From: Paracoccus nototheniae
GTDB taxonomy: Bacteria; Pseudomonadota; Alphaproteobacteria; Rhodobacterales; Rhodobacteraceae
Direction: 5' to 3'
DNA length: 43,090 bases
Assembly (NCBI RefSeq): GCF_004335005.1
Contig: NZ_RQRT01000036.1
Span: 1-43,090, forward strand
Under the pieces are notes generated by a model. The model worked only from the letters and a program-made list of their open reading frames with translations, made no database searches and was not told where the DNA came from. Of this stretch, positions 15,403-23,948 are shown one piece after another (position 1 is the stretch's first letter; every line of letters begins with the position of its first letter). Position numbers and translations under genes: made by a program.

Positions 15403-15642
15403 ATGAAAGCACGTGTCACCATCATGCTGAAGGACGGCGTTCTGGACCCGCAGGGCGAGGCGATCCGCCACGCCTTGGGCGGTCTGGGCCACAAGGACGT
15501 GTCGGGCGTGCGTCAGGGCAAGCTGATCGAACTGGACCTGACCGCCACCGACCCTGACACGGCCCGCGCCGAGGTCGAGGCGATGTGCAAGGGCCTGCTG
15601 GCCAACACCGTGATCGAGAAATATTCGATCGAGATTGCGTAA
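15403..15642 (+). CDS. purS: Phosphoribosylformylglycinamidine synthase subunit PurS
   Basis: A 79-aa small subunit of the three-part FGAM synthase (PurS, PurQ, PurL). It starts MKARVTIMLKDGVLDPQGEA and keeps the HKDVSGVRQGKLIEL core and the C-terminal NTVIEKYSIEI strand. PurS dimers hold the ammonia-supplying PurQ on PurL. Ribosome site AAAGGA lies about 11 nt before ATG. purQ, normally the next gene, is absent; two hairpins and an ABC transporter follow instead. Confidence 0.95.
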   Translation: MKARVTIMLKDGVLDPQGEAIRHALGGLGHKDVSGVRQGKLIELDLTATDPDTARAEVEAMCKGLLANTVIEKYSIEIA

Positions 15643-15660
15643 GCTTTCACCTGACGTTGC

Positions 15661-15712
15661 GGCAACCTGCGCTTATCGGCAGGTTGCCTGCTGCACCCCG
15701 TTGCAAAACGGG
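15661..15712 (+). terminator. Two hairpins after purS
   Basis: GGCAACCTGC / GCAGGTTGCC (15661-15670 with 15679-15688, 8-nt loop), then CCCGTT-GCAA-AACGGG (15697-15712, GNRA-type tetraloop). Both stems are perfect. No T-run follows, but together they probably separate the pur genes from the transporter operon. Confidence 0.55.
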
Positions 15713-15729
15713 ACGGTTTCACGCCCAAT

Positions 15730-16536
15730 ATGCGGATGACGAACGTGACCTCATCCCCTGCCGATCCCGCCGCCCCGGTCATCCAGATCACCGGGTTGCA
15801 CAAGGCCTATGGCCAGCTCGAGGTGCTGAAGGGCGTCTCGATGACCGCGCCGCGCGGGCATGTGATCAGCCTGATCGGTTCGTCCGGGTCCGGCAAATCC
15901 ACCCTTCTGCGCTGCTGCAACCTGCTGGAAAACAGCCAGGCGGGCGATATCCTGTTCGAGAACGAGGCCGTGCGCTGGAAGGGGCAGGGCCAGAACCGCG
16001 CGCCTGCCGACCGCGCGCAGGTCACCCGGTTCCGCACCAACCTGTCGATGGTCTTTCAGCAGTTCAACCTGTGGGCGCACATGACCATCCTGCAGAACGT
16101 GATGGAGGCCCCCGTGACCGTGTTGGGCGAGGATCGCGGACTGGTCGAGGCCCGGGCCCGCGATCTTCTGGCCAAGGTCGGCATCGGTGACAAGGCCGAT
16201 GCCTGGCCTGCGCAGCTGTCGGGTGGCCAGCAACAGCGTGCGGCCATCGCCCGCGCGCTGTGCATGGAACCGAAAGCGCTGCTGTTTGACGAACCCACCA
16301 GCGCGCTGGACCCCGAATTGCAGCAAGAGGTCGTGCGCGTGATCAAGGATCTGGCGGGCGAACATCGCACGATGATCCTTGTGACCCATGACATGCGGCT
16401 GGCCGCCGATGTCAGCGATCATGTCGTGTTCCTGCATCAGGGCGTGATCTGCGAAGAAGGCCCGCCGTCGCAGCTGTTCGGGAACCCGCAGACCGACCGT
16501 CTGCGCGGATTTCTGTCCGCCTCGATGGCCCAATAA
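15730..16536 (+). CDS. Polar amino-acid ABC transporter, ATP-binding subunit
   Basis: A 268-aa ATPase of the HisP/GlnQ type. Walker A is GSSGSGKST, the signature is LSGGQQQR, Walker B is LLFDEPTSALD, and the switch His is in LVTHDM. The short insertion AVRWKGQGQNRAPADRAQ between Walker A and the Q-loop (MVFQQFNLW) is typical of the HisP branch. It drives uptake by the two permeases encoded downstream. The start could be ATG 15730 or 15736; no strong ribosome site decides. First gene of a five-gene operon. Confidence 0.93.
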   Translation: MRMTNVTSSPADPAAPVIQITGLHKAYGQLEVLKGVSMTAPRGHVISLIGSSGSGKSTLLRCCNLLENSQAGDILFENEAVRWKGQGQNRAPADRAQVTRFRTNLSMVFQQFNLWAHMTILQNVMEAPVTVLGEDRGLVEARARDLLAKVGIGDKADAWPAQLSGGQQQRAAIARALCMEPKALLFDEPTSALDPELQQEVVRVIKDLAGEHRTMILVTHDMRLAADVSDHVVFLHQGVICEEGPPSQLFGNPQTDRLRGFLSASMAQ

Positions 16537-16560
16537 AAAACCCAACAGGAGAAGATATCC

Positions 16561-17310
16561 ATGAAATCCCTGACCATTGCCGCCGCCGCGCTGGCGCTGA
16601 CCGCAGGACTGGCGCCGCTGGCGTCGCTGGCCCAGACCACCGTGCGGATGGGCACCGAGGGTGCCTATGCCCCCTATAATTTCATCGACGACGCCACCGG
16701 CGAGGTCACCGGCTTCGAGATCGAGCTGGGCAACGCGCTGTGCGAACGCGCCGGTCTGGAATGCACCTGGGTCCGCAATGACTGGGATTCGATCATCCCC
16801 AATCTGGTCTCGTCGAACTATGACACGATCATGGCGGGCATGAACATCAACGCCGAACGGCAGGCGGTCATCGCCTTCACCCAGCCTTACACGCCTGCGA
16901 CGCCCTCGGCCTATGCCGCCCTGTCGGCGGATGTGGATGTCGAAAGCGCCATCGTCGCGGCACAGACCTCGACCATCCAGTCGGGCCATGTGGCCGAAAC
17001 CGGCGCGACGCTGCTGGAATTCCCCAATCCCGACCAGACCATCGCCGCCGTCCGCAATGGCGAGGCCGATGCCGTGCTGGCCGACCGCGACTTCCTGGCC
17101 CCCATCGTCGAGGAATCCGGCGGAGAGCTGGTCTGGGTCGAGGGCATGGATCAGGTCGTTCTGGGCGAGGGCATCGGCATGGGCCTGCGCCAGTCCGACA
17201 CGGAATTGCTGGAAACCTTTGACGCGCAGATCACCGCGATGAAGGAAGACGGCAGCCTGAACGAGCTGATCGTCAAATGGTTCGGCGAGGATGCGCTGAT
17301 CTTCGAATGA
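16561..17310 (+). CDS. Polar amino-acid ABC transporter, periplasmic binding protein
   Basis: A 249-aa solute-binding protein of the HisJ/GlnH (SBP_bac_3) family. It has a signal peptide of about 24 residues (ending PLASLAQ), then VRMGTEGAYAPYNFIDDATGEVTGFEIELGNAL, the family's N-terminal lobe signature, and the hinge segment IMAGMNINAERQAVIAFTQPY. AGGAG precedes the ATG. The usual charged residue pattern for cationic amino acids (histidine, arginine, ornithine) is plausible, but the ligand is not decidable by eye. Confidence 0.92.
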   Translation: MKSLTIAAAALALTAGLAPLASLAQTTVRMGTEGAYAPYNFIDDATGEVTGFEIELGNALCERAGLECTWVRNDWDSIIPNLVSSNYDTIMAGMNINAERQAVIAFTQPYTPATPSAYAALSADVDVESAIVAAQTSTIQSGHVAETGATLLEFPNPDQTIAAVRNGEADAVLADRDFLAPIVEESGGELVWVEGMDQVVLGEGIGMGLRQSDTELLETFDAQITAMKEDGSLNELIVKWFGEDALIFE

Positions 17311-17361
17311 TCTGACCTGCCGCTGCGGGTCTGTCCCGCGGCGGCCCTCGCGGGGCCTTCC

Positions 17362-18243
17362 ATGTTTGCATATTGCACCGATCCATCCCTGCTCGAAGGG
17401 CTTGCCTGGCTGTCATGCTATCTGACGTCGGGGACGCATCTTCTGTTCTATGCCAGCTTCGGGACGGTGCTGATGCTGCTGGCGGTGACGGCGCCCATCG
17501 CCTTGCTGTTCGGATTCGGCGGCGCGATGGCGTCGCGGTCCCGGGTGGCGGCGCTGCGCTGGTTCGGGGGGCTTTACACCTCGATGGTGCGGGGCATTCC
17601 CGACATCATCTTTTTCCTGTTCGTGCCCATCGCGCTGGATCAGGCCTTCGAATGGCTGCGCCATCAGGTGCTGTGCCATACGGACGCGCCGGTCCGTCAG
17701 GGCAATGATTTCGTGGTCTGCGCGGCGGCCAAGCTGCCGCTGAACACCGCCGCGCCGTGGGTCCACGATGCCTATGGCCTGTTTCTGGCGGTCATCGCCT
17801 TTTCCGTGGTCTTTGGCGCCTTTGCCGCCAATGTTCTGTCGGGCGCCATGAATGCCGTGCCCCGCGCGCAGCTGGAAACGGCCGAGGCCTATGGCATGAC
17901 CACAGCGCAGGTGAACCGGCGCGTGCTGATCCCGCAGATGTGGACCTATGCCCTGCCGGGGCTGTCGAACCTGTGGATGATCCTGATCAAGGCGACGCCG
18001 TTGCTGTTCCTGCTGGGGGTCGAGGATATCGTCTATTGGGCGCGCGAACTGGGTGGGTCCAAGACCAGCGCCTTTACCTATCCCCACCCCGACTGGCGGC
18101 TGTATTACTTTCTGGCGATCCTGGTCTTTTATCTGGGCATGACCTGGATCTCGGGCCGGGTGCTGGGCCGGGTGACGCAACGGCTGTCGCGGGGCCAGGC
18201 GACAATGGGCGGCGATGCGGCCCGCGCCGGGGTGACGGCATGA
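17362..18243 (+). CDS. Polar amino-acid ABC transporter permease (HisQ-like)
   Basis: A 293-aa membrane protein with about five transmembrane helices and the permease EAA-loop LETAEAYGMTTAQVNRRVLIPQMW, which docks on the ATPase. It has a HisQ-type N-terminal region (TSMVRGIPDIIFFLF). An additional soluble stretch of roughly 45 residues (about 95-135, with two Cys) separates the second and third helix groups. Its stop overlaps the next permease start (ATGA). Confidence 0.92.
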   Translation: MFAYCTDPSLLEGLAWLSCYLTSGTHLLFYASFGTVLMLLAVTAPIALLFGFGGAMASRSRVAALRWFGGLYTSMVRGIPDIIFFLFVPIALDQAFEWLRHQVLCHTDAPVRQGNDFVVCAAAKLPLNTAAPWVHDAYGLFLAVIAFSVVFGAFAANVLSGAMNAVPRAQLETAEAYGMTTAQVNRRVLIPQMWTYALPGLSNLWMILIKATPLLFLLGVEDIVYWARELGGSKTSAFTYPHPDWRLYYFLAILVFYLGMTWISGRVLGRVTQRLSRGQATMGGDAARAGVTA

Positions 18244-19064
18244 GCTGCGTCCAGACGATCATGGATTACGGCCTGCGGTCGCTTGGCATCGGCGAACGCC
18301 TGCTGCCGCGTGCCGATTACACCCTGTGCCAACAGGCGACGCTGATCGGCTCGGGGCTGATCTGGAACCTGTATTTCGCCTTTGTCGCTCTGTCCGTGGG
18401 CTTCGTGATCGCCACCGCGCTGGCCCTGGCCAAGACCAGCCCGAATGCGTGGCTGCGCAAGCCCGCAGATGCGTTCATCTTTGTCTTCCGGGGCAGCCCG
18501 TTGTTCATCCAGTTCTTCATCGCCTATGAATCGCTGGTGCTGCTGCCGCGCGCCGGGATCGATCTGTTCGGCCTGACCGTGCAGACCAGCTGGCTGACGC
18601 GGGCCTGGGCCGGGGCGCTGATCGTGCTGATCCTGAACACCGCCGCCTATAGCGCGCAGATCTTTCACGGCGCCCTGATGTCGGTGCCGCGTGGCGAGGT
18701 CGAGGCCGCCGATGCCTATGGCCTGACCGGCTGGAAGCGGTTTCGCCGGGTGATCTGGCCCACTATGCTGCGTCTGGCATGGCCCAGCTATACCAACGAG
18801 GCGATCTTTCTGTTCCACGCCACGACGCTGGTCTATTTCTCGGGCTTTCCGGCGTTCCAGCAAAAGGGCGACGCGCTGTATTACGCCAGTTATTTCGCCG
18901 ACCGCACCTTCAACCCCTTCGTGGCCTATCCCATTGCGGCGGCTTATTTTGTCGCGGCGACCTTGGCTTTGATCTGGATATTCGGCAGGGTGAACCGGCG
19001 GCTGAACCGCCATCTTCCGGGCGCGGCCCGCCGCATCCGCTATCGCCCCTTATTGATGAGATAA
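18240..19064 (+). CDS. Polar amino-acid ABC transporter permease (HisM-like)
   Basis: A 274-aa membrane protein. Its first 37 residues are soluble, then helices carry FVFRGSPLFIQFF, the HisM/GlnP signature, and the EAA-loop VEAADAYGLTGWKRFRRVIWP. The start codon overlaps the preceding permease stop as ATGA and homology begins near the N-terminus. It ends 3 nt before the glutamine-synthetase-like gene. The two permeases form the heterodimeric channel. Confidence 0.92.
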   Translation: MSCVQTIMDYGLRSLGIGERLLPRADYTLCQQATLIGSGLIWNLYFAFVALSVGFVIATALALAKTSPNAWLRKPADAFIFVFRGSPLFIQFFIAYESLVLLPRAGIDLFGLTVQTSWLTRAWAGALIVLILNTAAYSAQIFHGALMSVPRGEVEAADAYGLTGWKRFRRVIWPTMLRLAWPSYTNEAIFLFHATTLVYFSGFPAFQQKGDALYYASYFADRTFNPFVAYPIAAAYFVAATLALIWIFGRVNRRLNRHLPGAARRIRYRPLLMR

Positions 19065-19067
19065 TCC

Positions 19068-20399
19068 ATGGAATGGCTGCGCGAACATCCCGAGGTCAAG
19101 ACGATCCGCATGGCGGCCGCCGACCTGAACGGCGTCGCGCGGGGCAAGCGGATGCCGGCGCGCTATGCCGGCAAGCTGCTGGAGGAAGGGACCAAGTTTC
19201 CCTATTCCGTCCTCAATCTGGACATCTGGGGCGAGGATGTCGAGGACAGCCCGCTGGTGTTTGAATCCGGCGACCCGGACGGATTGCTGCTGCCGACCGA
19301 GCGGGGCTTTCTGCCCATGCCCTGGCTGGATGCACCCACGGGCCTGCTGCCTTTGTGGATGTTTCACCCCGACGGCACCCCTTATGACGGCGATCCGCGT
19401 CAGGCGCTGGCGCGGGTGGCCGAACGCTATGTCGCTGCCGGGCTGACGCCTGTGGTCGCGACCGAGCTGGAATTTTTCCTGATCGACGACAGCGGCAAGA
19501 CCCTGCGCGTGCCGCCCAGCCCCAAATCCGGCAAGCGCCGCACCGGGGGCGAGGTCTTGTCCCTGCGCGCGCTGGATGCGTTCGACCAGTTCTTTACCGC
19601 GCTCTATGACGCCTGCGAGACGATGGACATCCCCGCCGACACCGCCATCTCCGAGGCCGGGCCGGGCCAGTTCGAAATCAACCTGATGCATCAGGCCGAT
19701 CCGCTGAAGGCCGCCGATGACACATGGCTGTTCAAGATGCTGGTCAAGGGCATCGCCCGGTCCTATGGCTTTGCTGCCAGCTTCATGGCCAAACCGTACG
19801 AGATGTTCGCGGGCAACGGAATGCACATGCATTTCTCGATCCTCGACCGCGACGGCGTGAACATCTTTGACAATGGCGGGGAAGAGGGGACGCAGGCCCT
19901 GCGCCATGCCGTGGCGGGCTGTCTGCGCGCCATGCCCGGATCGACGCTGCTGTTTGCCCCGCATGAGAACAGCTATGACCGGCTGGTCCCGAATGCCCAT
20001 GCCCCCACAGGCATCGGTTGGGCCTATGAGAACCGGACGGCGGCGATCCGCATCCCGTCGTCGAACCCCAAGGCGCGGCGGATCGAACATCGCGTGGCGG
20101 GGGGCGACGTGAACCCCTATCTGACCATCGCCGCCATTCTGGGCGCCGCCCTGATCGGCATCGAGGAGGGGCTGGAGGCGCCCTCCCCCTTCAAGGGCAA
20201 TGCCTATGACAAACAGCTGGCACAGCTGCCCGGCGATTGGGGCGCGGCGATCGAGGCGTTCGATCAATGCCCCGACATCCGCCGCATCCTGCCCGCCCAT
20301 CTGGTCGACAACTATCTGATGACCAAGCGGCAGGAGCTGCATTACATGGCCGAACTGTCGGACGAGGAAACGGTCGAGCTGTATCTGGACACGGTCTGA
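19068..20399 (+). CDS. Glutamine synthetase-family ligase, likely gamma-glutamyl-amine type
   Basis: A 443-aa protein with all glutamine-synthetase catalytic landmarks: TELEFFL, EAGPGQFEIN, GNGMHMHFS, NSYDRLVPNAHAP, ENRTAAIRIP and RIEHRVAGGDVNPYL (metal, ATP and glutamate sites). It is shorter in the N-terminal part than housekeeping GlnA and lacks the adenylylation-loop Tyr context. With an amino-acid transporter in the same operon (3 nt gap), it more likely glutamylates an amine or amino acid for catabolism (PuuA-like) than assimilates ammonia. Substrate unproven. Confidence 0.85.
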   Translation: MEWLREHPEVKTIRMAAADLNGVARGKRMPARYAGKLLEEGTKFPYSVLNLDIWGEDVEDSPLVFESGDPDGLLLPTERGFLPMPWLDAPTGLLPLWMFHPDGTPYDGDPRQALARVAERYVAAGLTPVVATELEFFLIDDSGKTLRVPPSPKSGKRRTGGEVLSLRALDAFDQFFTALYDACETMDIPADTAISEAGPGQFEINLMHQADPLKAADDTWLFKMLVKGIARSYGFAASFMAKPYEMFAGNGMHMHFSILDRDGVNIFDNGGEEGTQALRHAVAGCLRAMPGSTLLFAPHENSYDRLVPNAHAPTGIGWAYENRTAAIRIPSSNPKARRIEHRVAGGDVNPYLTIAAILGAALIGIEEGLEAPSPFKGNAYDKQLAQLPGDWGAAIEAFDQCPDIRRILPAHLVDNYLMTKRQELHYMAELSDEETVELYLDTV

Positions 20400-20454
20400 G
20401 GCACTTGCGGTCAAAGCGGGGCTGACTGGCTGAGCGAAGAGGTCTGGCGCGGCC

Positions 20455-21552
20455 CTAGGGGGCGGCGTCGCGGGCGATGTGGTCGCGGGCGACCGACATG
20501 GATTTCAGGATCGCATGGGCCTGATCGCCGGGTTGCAATTGCAGCTGATCGGCGGCGCGCCGCGTGATGCGGGCCAGCAGCGTGTCGGACCCCACAGCCA
20601 GCCGGACCATCACCGCCGGGCCTTCGCCCGGGCGCTGGTCGATCACCTGCACGGGCAGGATGTTCTGCGCCGACAACCCCTCGGGCCGGGCGCGCGACAG
20701 GATCACGTCATGCGCCATGATCCGCACCCGCAACCCCGTGCCCGGTGCCGCATCGACAAAGGGCAGCCACAGCGTGCCGGTGGCGGTGGTCAGTTCCGTC
20801 ATCCCGTCATCGTGGTGGCGCCGCACGGTGGCGTGCAGCATCGCCGCCGCCTCGCGCAGGCCGACCGCGCGCAGGGCCGCCGGGTCGGACAGCACGGCGG
20901 CGGTGGGCCCTTGGGCGACCATCCGGCCCTTGTCGATCACCACCATCCGGTCGGCCAGCGCCTGCGCCTCGGTCATGTCATGGGTGACCAGCACGACCGG
21001 CATGGCCAGATGGGCGCGCAGCGACAGGATCTGCGCGTGCAGCCCCGCGCGCGTGGCGCGGTCCACGGCCGAGAACGGCTCGTCCAGCAACAGCGCCTGC
21101 GGGCGCCGGGCCAGCGCCCGGGCGATCGCCACGCGCTGTTGCTGGCCGCCCGACAGTTGCGCGGGGCGGCGGTCGGCCAGACCGCCCAGTTCCACCAGAT
21201 TCAGCAGCCGCAGCGCCTCGGGCCGCCTTTGGGCGCGGGGCAGATCGCCCATGGCGCAGGCGACGTTCTGCGCCGCCGTCAGATGCGGGAAGAGGGCATA
21301 GGATTGAAACACCACGCCCACCCGCCGAAGGTCGGGCGACAAGGCCACCCCGGTCTGCGTGTCCAGCCAGACCGCACCGCCCGCCACCACCCGCGCGTTT
21401 GCCGGGCGCCACAGCCCGGCGATGGTGCGCAGAAGGGTCGTCTTGCCCGACCCGGACGGCCCGACCAGCGCCATGAGCTGCCCCGGCTCGACCCGGAAGG
21501 CCAGATCCAGCGGAATCGCACCCTTGTCGCGGGCCATCACCTGCAGCGCCAT
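20455..21552 (-). CDS. modC: Molybdate ABC transporter ATP-binding protein
   Basis: A 365-aa ATPase with Walker A GPSGSGKTT, signature LSGGQQQR and Walker B LLLDEPFSAVD. The C-terminal domain from about residue 285 (GLSAQNILPVQV) is the molybdate-type TOBE/Mop domain, which senses oxyanion and supports the ModC call over other importers. ATG 21552 shares one base with the modB stop (TGATG). It powers molybdate import for molybdenum cofactor. Confidence 0.92.
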   Translation of the reverse strand: MALQVMARDKGAIPLDLAFRVEPGQLMALVGPSGSGKTTLLRTIAGLWRPANARVVAGGAVWLDTQTGVALSPDLRRVGVVFQSYALFPHLTAAQNVACAMGDLPRAQRRPEALRLLNLVELGGLADRRPAQLSGGQQQRVAIARALARRPQALLLDEPFSAVDRATRAGLHAQILSLRAHLAMPVVLVTHDMTEAQALADRMVVIDKGRMVAQGPTAAVLSDPAALRAVGLREAAAMLHATVRRHHDDGMTELTTATGTLWLPFVDAAPGTGLRVRIMAHDVILSRARPEGLSAQNILPVQVIDQRPGEGPAVMVRLAVGSDTLLARITRRAADQLQLQPGDQAHAILKSMSVARDHIARDAAP

Positions 21553-22220
21553 CAGCCCAGCCTCCGCCCGATGCGGGCAGACAGCAGAGTCGTCGCCATG
21601 ATCGCCGCCAGCGAGACGCCCACCAGCGTCGCCGACATGATCGCCGCCCCCCGGTCGTCAAAGCCCTGGACGCGGTCATAGATGGCGATGGCAATGGTCT
21701 TGGTCTCTCCGGGGATGGACCCGCCGACCATCAGCACGATGCCGAATTCGCCAAGCGTATGGGCAAAGGTCAGGACCAGCGCGGTCAGCACGCCGGGCCA
21801 TGCCAGCGGCAGCTCGATCCGCCACAACCGGCGCAGGGGCGACATGCCGCAGCAGGCGGCGGCCTCTCGCAGATCGGGGGCCACGGCCTCGAACCCGCGT
21901 TGCGCGGGCTGGATGGCAAAGGGCAGATTGAAGATGACCGAGGCCAGAACCAGCCCCGGAAAGCTGAAGACCAGCTGCCCGCCAAAGACCTGGCCCCATG
22001 CCTGCCCAAGCGGAGAGCCGCCGCCAAAGGCCGTCAGCAGGTAAAAGCCAAAGACCGTGGGCGGCAGGACAAGGGGCAGCATGATCAGCGCCTCGACCAG
22101 CCTTTTGCCGGGAAAGCGGTGATAGGCCAGCGCCCGCCCGGCCAGAATGGACACCGGCAGCAGGATCGCCACGGTCCATCCGGCAAGGCGCAGCGACAGG
22201 GCAAGGGCGGTCCAGTCCAT
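21552..22220 (-). CDS. modB: Molybdate ABC transporter permease
   Basis: A 222-aa inner-membrane protein of about five helices. The permease loop FEAVAPDLREAAACCGMSPLRRLWRIELP is the ModB EAA motif, and ALIMLPLVLPPTVFGFYLL is the helix 2 signature of ModB. It sits 3 nt after modA and overlaps modC by one base. Confidence 0.94.
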   Translation of the reverse strand: MDWTALALSLRLAGWTVAILLPVSILAGRALAYHRFPGKRLVEALIMLPLVLPPTVFGFYLLTAFGGGSPLGQAWGQVFGGQLVFSFPGLVLASVIFNLPFAIQPAQRGFEAVAPDLREAAACCGMSPLRRLWRIELPLAWPGVLTALVLTFAHTLGEFGIVLMVGGSIPGETKTIAIAIYDRVQGFDDRGAAIMSATLVGVSLAAIMATTLLSARIGRRLG

Positions 22221-22223
22221 CCC

Positions 22224-23009
22224 CTAATCCTGCGGCAGATCAAAGCCGTAACGCTGCATGACCGCGCGCGCCTCGGGGCCCTGCAGATAGGCATAGAAGG
22301 CCTGCGCGACCGGGCCTGCACCCTGCAGCAGCACCATCCGCTGGCGCAGCGGCTGGTGCATGTCCTGGGGGATCAGCGCGACATCGCCCCGCCCGGCCAG
22401 TTCGGGGGCCAAGGCCAGCGACAGGGCGATGATCCCGCCCGAGGCCTCGCCCGACAAGGCGAATTGCGCCGCCTGACTGACATTTTCGCCAAGGACCAGC
22501 GTGGGGGAAATCGCATCCCACAAGCCGCGCGCCATCAGCGCCTCGCGGGCGCGCAGACCATAGGGGGCGTGGTCGGGATTGGCGATGGCAAAGCGGGTGA
22601 TCCCGCCCGCCCGCAGCATCGCCGCCAAATGGTCCATCTGCGGATCCGGCGTCAGATCCCCGCCCTTGGGGGCGATCAGGACGATGCGGCCAAGCGCGTA
22701 AAGATCGCCCGCGTCTTGGGTCAAGCCATCCGCATGCAGATCGGCCACAAAGGATTCGTCGGCGGCCAGAAAGATCTGGAAGGGCGCCCCCGCCCGGATC
22801 TGGCGCGCGAAATTTCCGGTCGAGCCAAAGGTCAGCCGCACGCGCATCCCGGTCTGATCGGTGAAATCCCCGGCGATCCGGGTCAGCGCGAATTGCAGAT
22901 CCGAGGCCGCAGCGACCACCGGGGCATCCTGCTGCGCCTGTGCCAGATGCGGCAACAGCAGACCGGCCAGCGATGTGGCCAGCATCAGGCGGCGGGACAG
23001 GGCGGGCAT
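22224..23009 (-). CDS. modA: Molybdate-binding periplasmic protein
   Basis: A 261-aa protein with a signal peptide ending LAQAQQD. The mature start VVAAASDLQFALTRIAGDF and FGSTGNFARQIRAGAPFQIFLAADESFV are classical ModA ligand loops that wrap the oxyanion (Ser in AASDL and in GSTGN). YGLRAREAL and GENVSQAAQF supply the second lobe. First gene of modABC, behind a promoter and a Mo-box-like dyad. Confidence 0.95.
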   Translation of the reverse strand: MPALSRRLMLATSLAGLLLPHLAQAQQDAPVVAAASDLQFALTRIAGDFTDQTGMRVRLTFGSTGNFARQIRAGAPFQIFLAADESFVADLHADGLTQDAGDLYALGRIVLIAPKGGDLTPDPQMDHLAAMLRAGGITRFAIANPDHAPYGLRAREALMARGLWDAISPTLVLGENVSQAAQFALSGEASGGIIALSLALAPELAGRGDVALIPQDMHQPLRQRMVLLQGAGPVAQAFYAYLQGPEARAVMQRYGFDLPQD

Positions 23010-23038
23010 GGCAGGCTCCGGGTTGCACGGTCCGGGCT

Positions 23039-23067
23039 ATATCAGGCCAGCGGGGCAGAGGTTTCAA
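23039..23067 (-). promoter_or_regulatory. Candidate modABC promoter
   Basis: On the minus strand TTGAAA (23067-23062), 17-nt spacer, TGATAT (23044-23039). It abuts the inverted repeat at 23068-23093, so a regulator bound there would contact the -35 region. Confidence 0.5.
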
Positions 23068-23093
23068 GCGTTATTTCCGCCGGGAAATAACGC
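23068..23093. promoter_or_regulatory. Mo-box-like inverted repeat (putative ModE-type site)
   Basis: GCGTTATTTCC - GCCG - GGAAATAACGC is a perfect 11-bp dyad, AT-rich in a GC-rich genome, with the CGTTAT...ATAACG arms described for ModE/MopAB sites. It touches the predicted modABC -35 box. The divergent cellulose operon begins 144 nt away, so it could also affect that side. Confidence 0.65.
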
Positions 23094-23236
23094 CCGGCAG
23101 GGCGGCCTTTGGACCCGTCCGCGATGATAGGAATGCCACAGGCGTCAGCTTGTCGGTGTAAATTCACCCTGCGCTCTTCCGATAGTTGAGGGAACTGATC
23201 TAGACTGTTCACTTAACAACCTGCAGGAGTGGGTGA

Positions 23237-23917
23237 ATGCGTTGGTACCGTCGCAGCTGTGACACCGTCCGCAAGGCTGTCGTCACCGTGGGACTGATCG
23301 GGGCCGCGGTCACGCTGCAGGCTTGCGCCATCGATCCGCAAAGCCTGCTGACCACGCCCGCGCAGTTGCAGCAGCGCACCCCCTTTACCGCCGTCGCGCC
23401 CCAGCAGGCGTGGATCAACGCGCCGGGCGTGGTGATGGTGATGCAGCGCGGGTTGCGGGGCGAATCCGAACAGCGCGTGGCCTTGGACAACCGGACCACG
23501 GTGCCGGGGGAAAACCTGCTGATCCTGCGCGCGCAGGATTTGGGCGGCCGGGCTGCGCGCCTGAACTTCGAGGCGCTTCTGCGCCGGATCGGCGGGGCGC
23601 CCGCGCCCTTTGCCACGGTCAGAGCCGGCGATCTGACCGCCGACGAGGACGAGATCGGCCCCTATTTCTGGACCGAGCAGCGGTTCGGCGACGATGTCGT
23701 CTGCGTGCTGGGCCTGCGCCGGGTCACCTCGTCGCAGCGTCTGCTGCCGGGCAATGCGACGGTGATGGACATCGTGCTGCGCAACTGCGTGCAGGGCAGT
23801 GCCCAAGATGCCCTTGCGCCGCTGTTCAGCGGCAGCATCACCGCGCCGCCCGTCACCGGTGCGGTGCTGGGTGAAACCCGCGTGCTGTCGCCCCTTGCCG
23901 CCCCCATGGTCCGCTAA
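23237..23917 (+). CDS. bcsN: BcsN-like cellulose biosynthesis lipoprotein
   Basis: A 226-aa protein that opens the cellulose operon. An N-terminal hydrophobic stretch leads to the lipobox VTLQAC with C30, so the mature protein should be lipid-anchored. The rest (GVVMVMQRGLRGESEQRVAL, PYFWTEQRFGDDVVCVLGLRR) fits BcsN, a small accessory protein found with bcsA in alphaproteobacteria. Its biochemical role is unknown. AGGAG is upstream of ATG, and bcsA starts 31 nt after the stop. Confidence 0.78.
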   Translation: MRWYRRSCDTVRKAVVTVGLIGAAVTLQACAIDPQSLLTTPAQLQQRTPFTAVAPQQAWINAPGVVMVMQRGLRGESEQRVALDNRTTVPGENLLILRAQDLGGRAARLNFEALLRRIGGAPAPFATVRAGDLTADEDEIGPYFWTEQRFGDDVVCVLGLRRVTSSQRLLPGNATVMDIVLRNCVQGSAQDALAPLFSGSITAPPVTGAVLGETRVLSPLAAPMVR

Positions 23918-23948
23918 AGGCCGCCCCCTTGCACAAGGCCCTCTTCCC

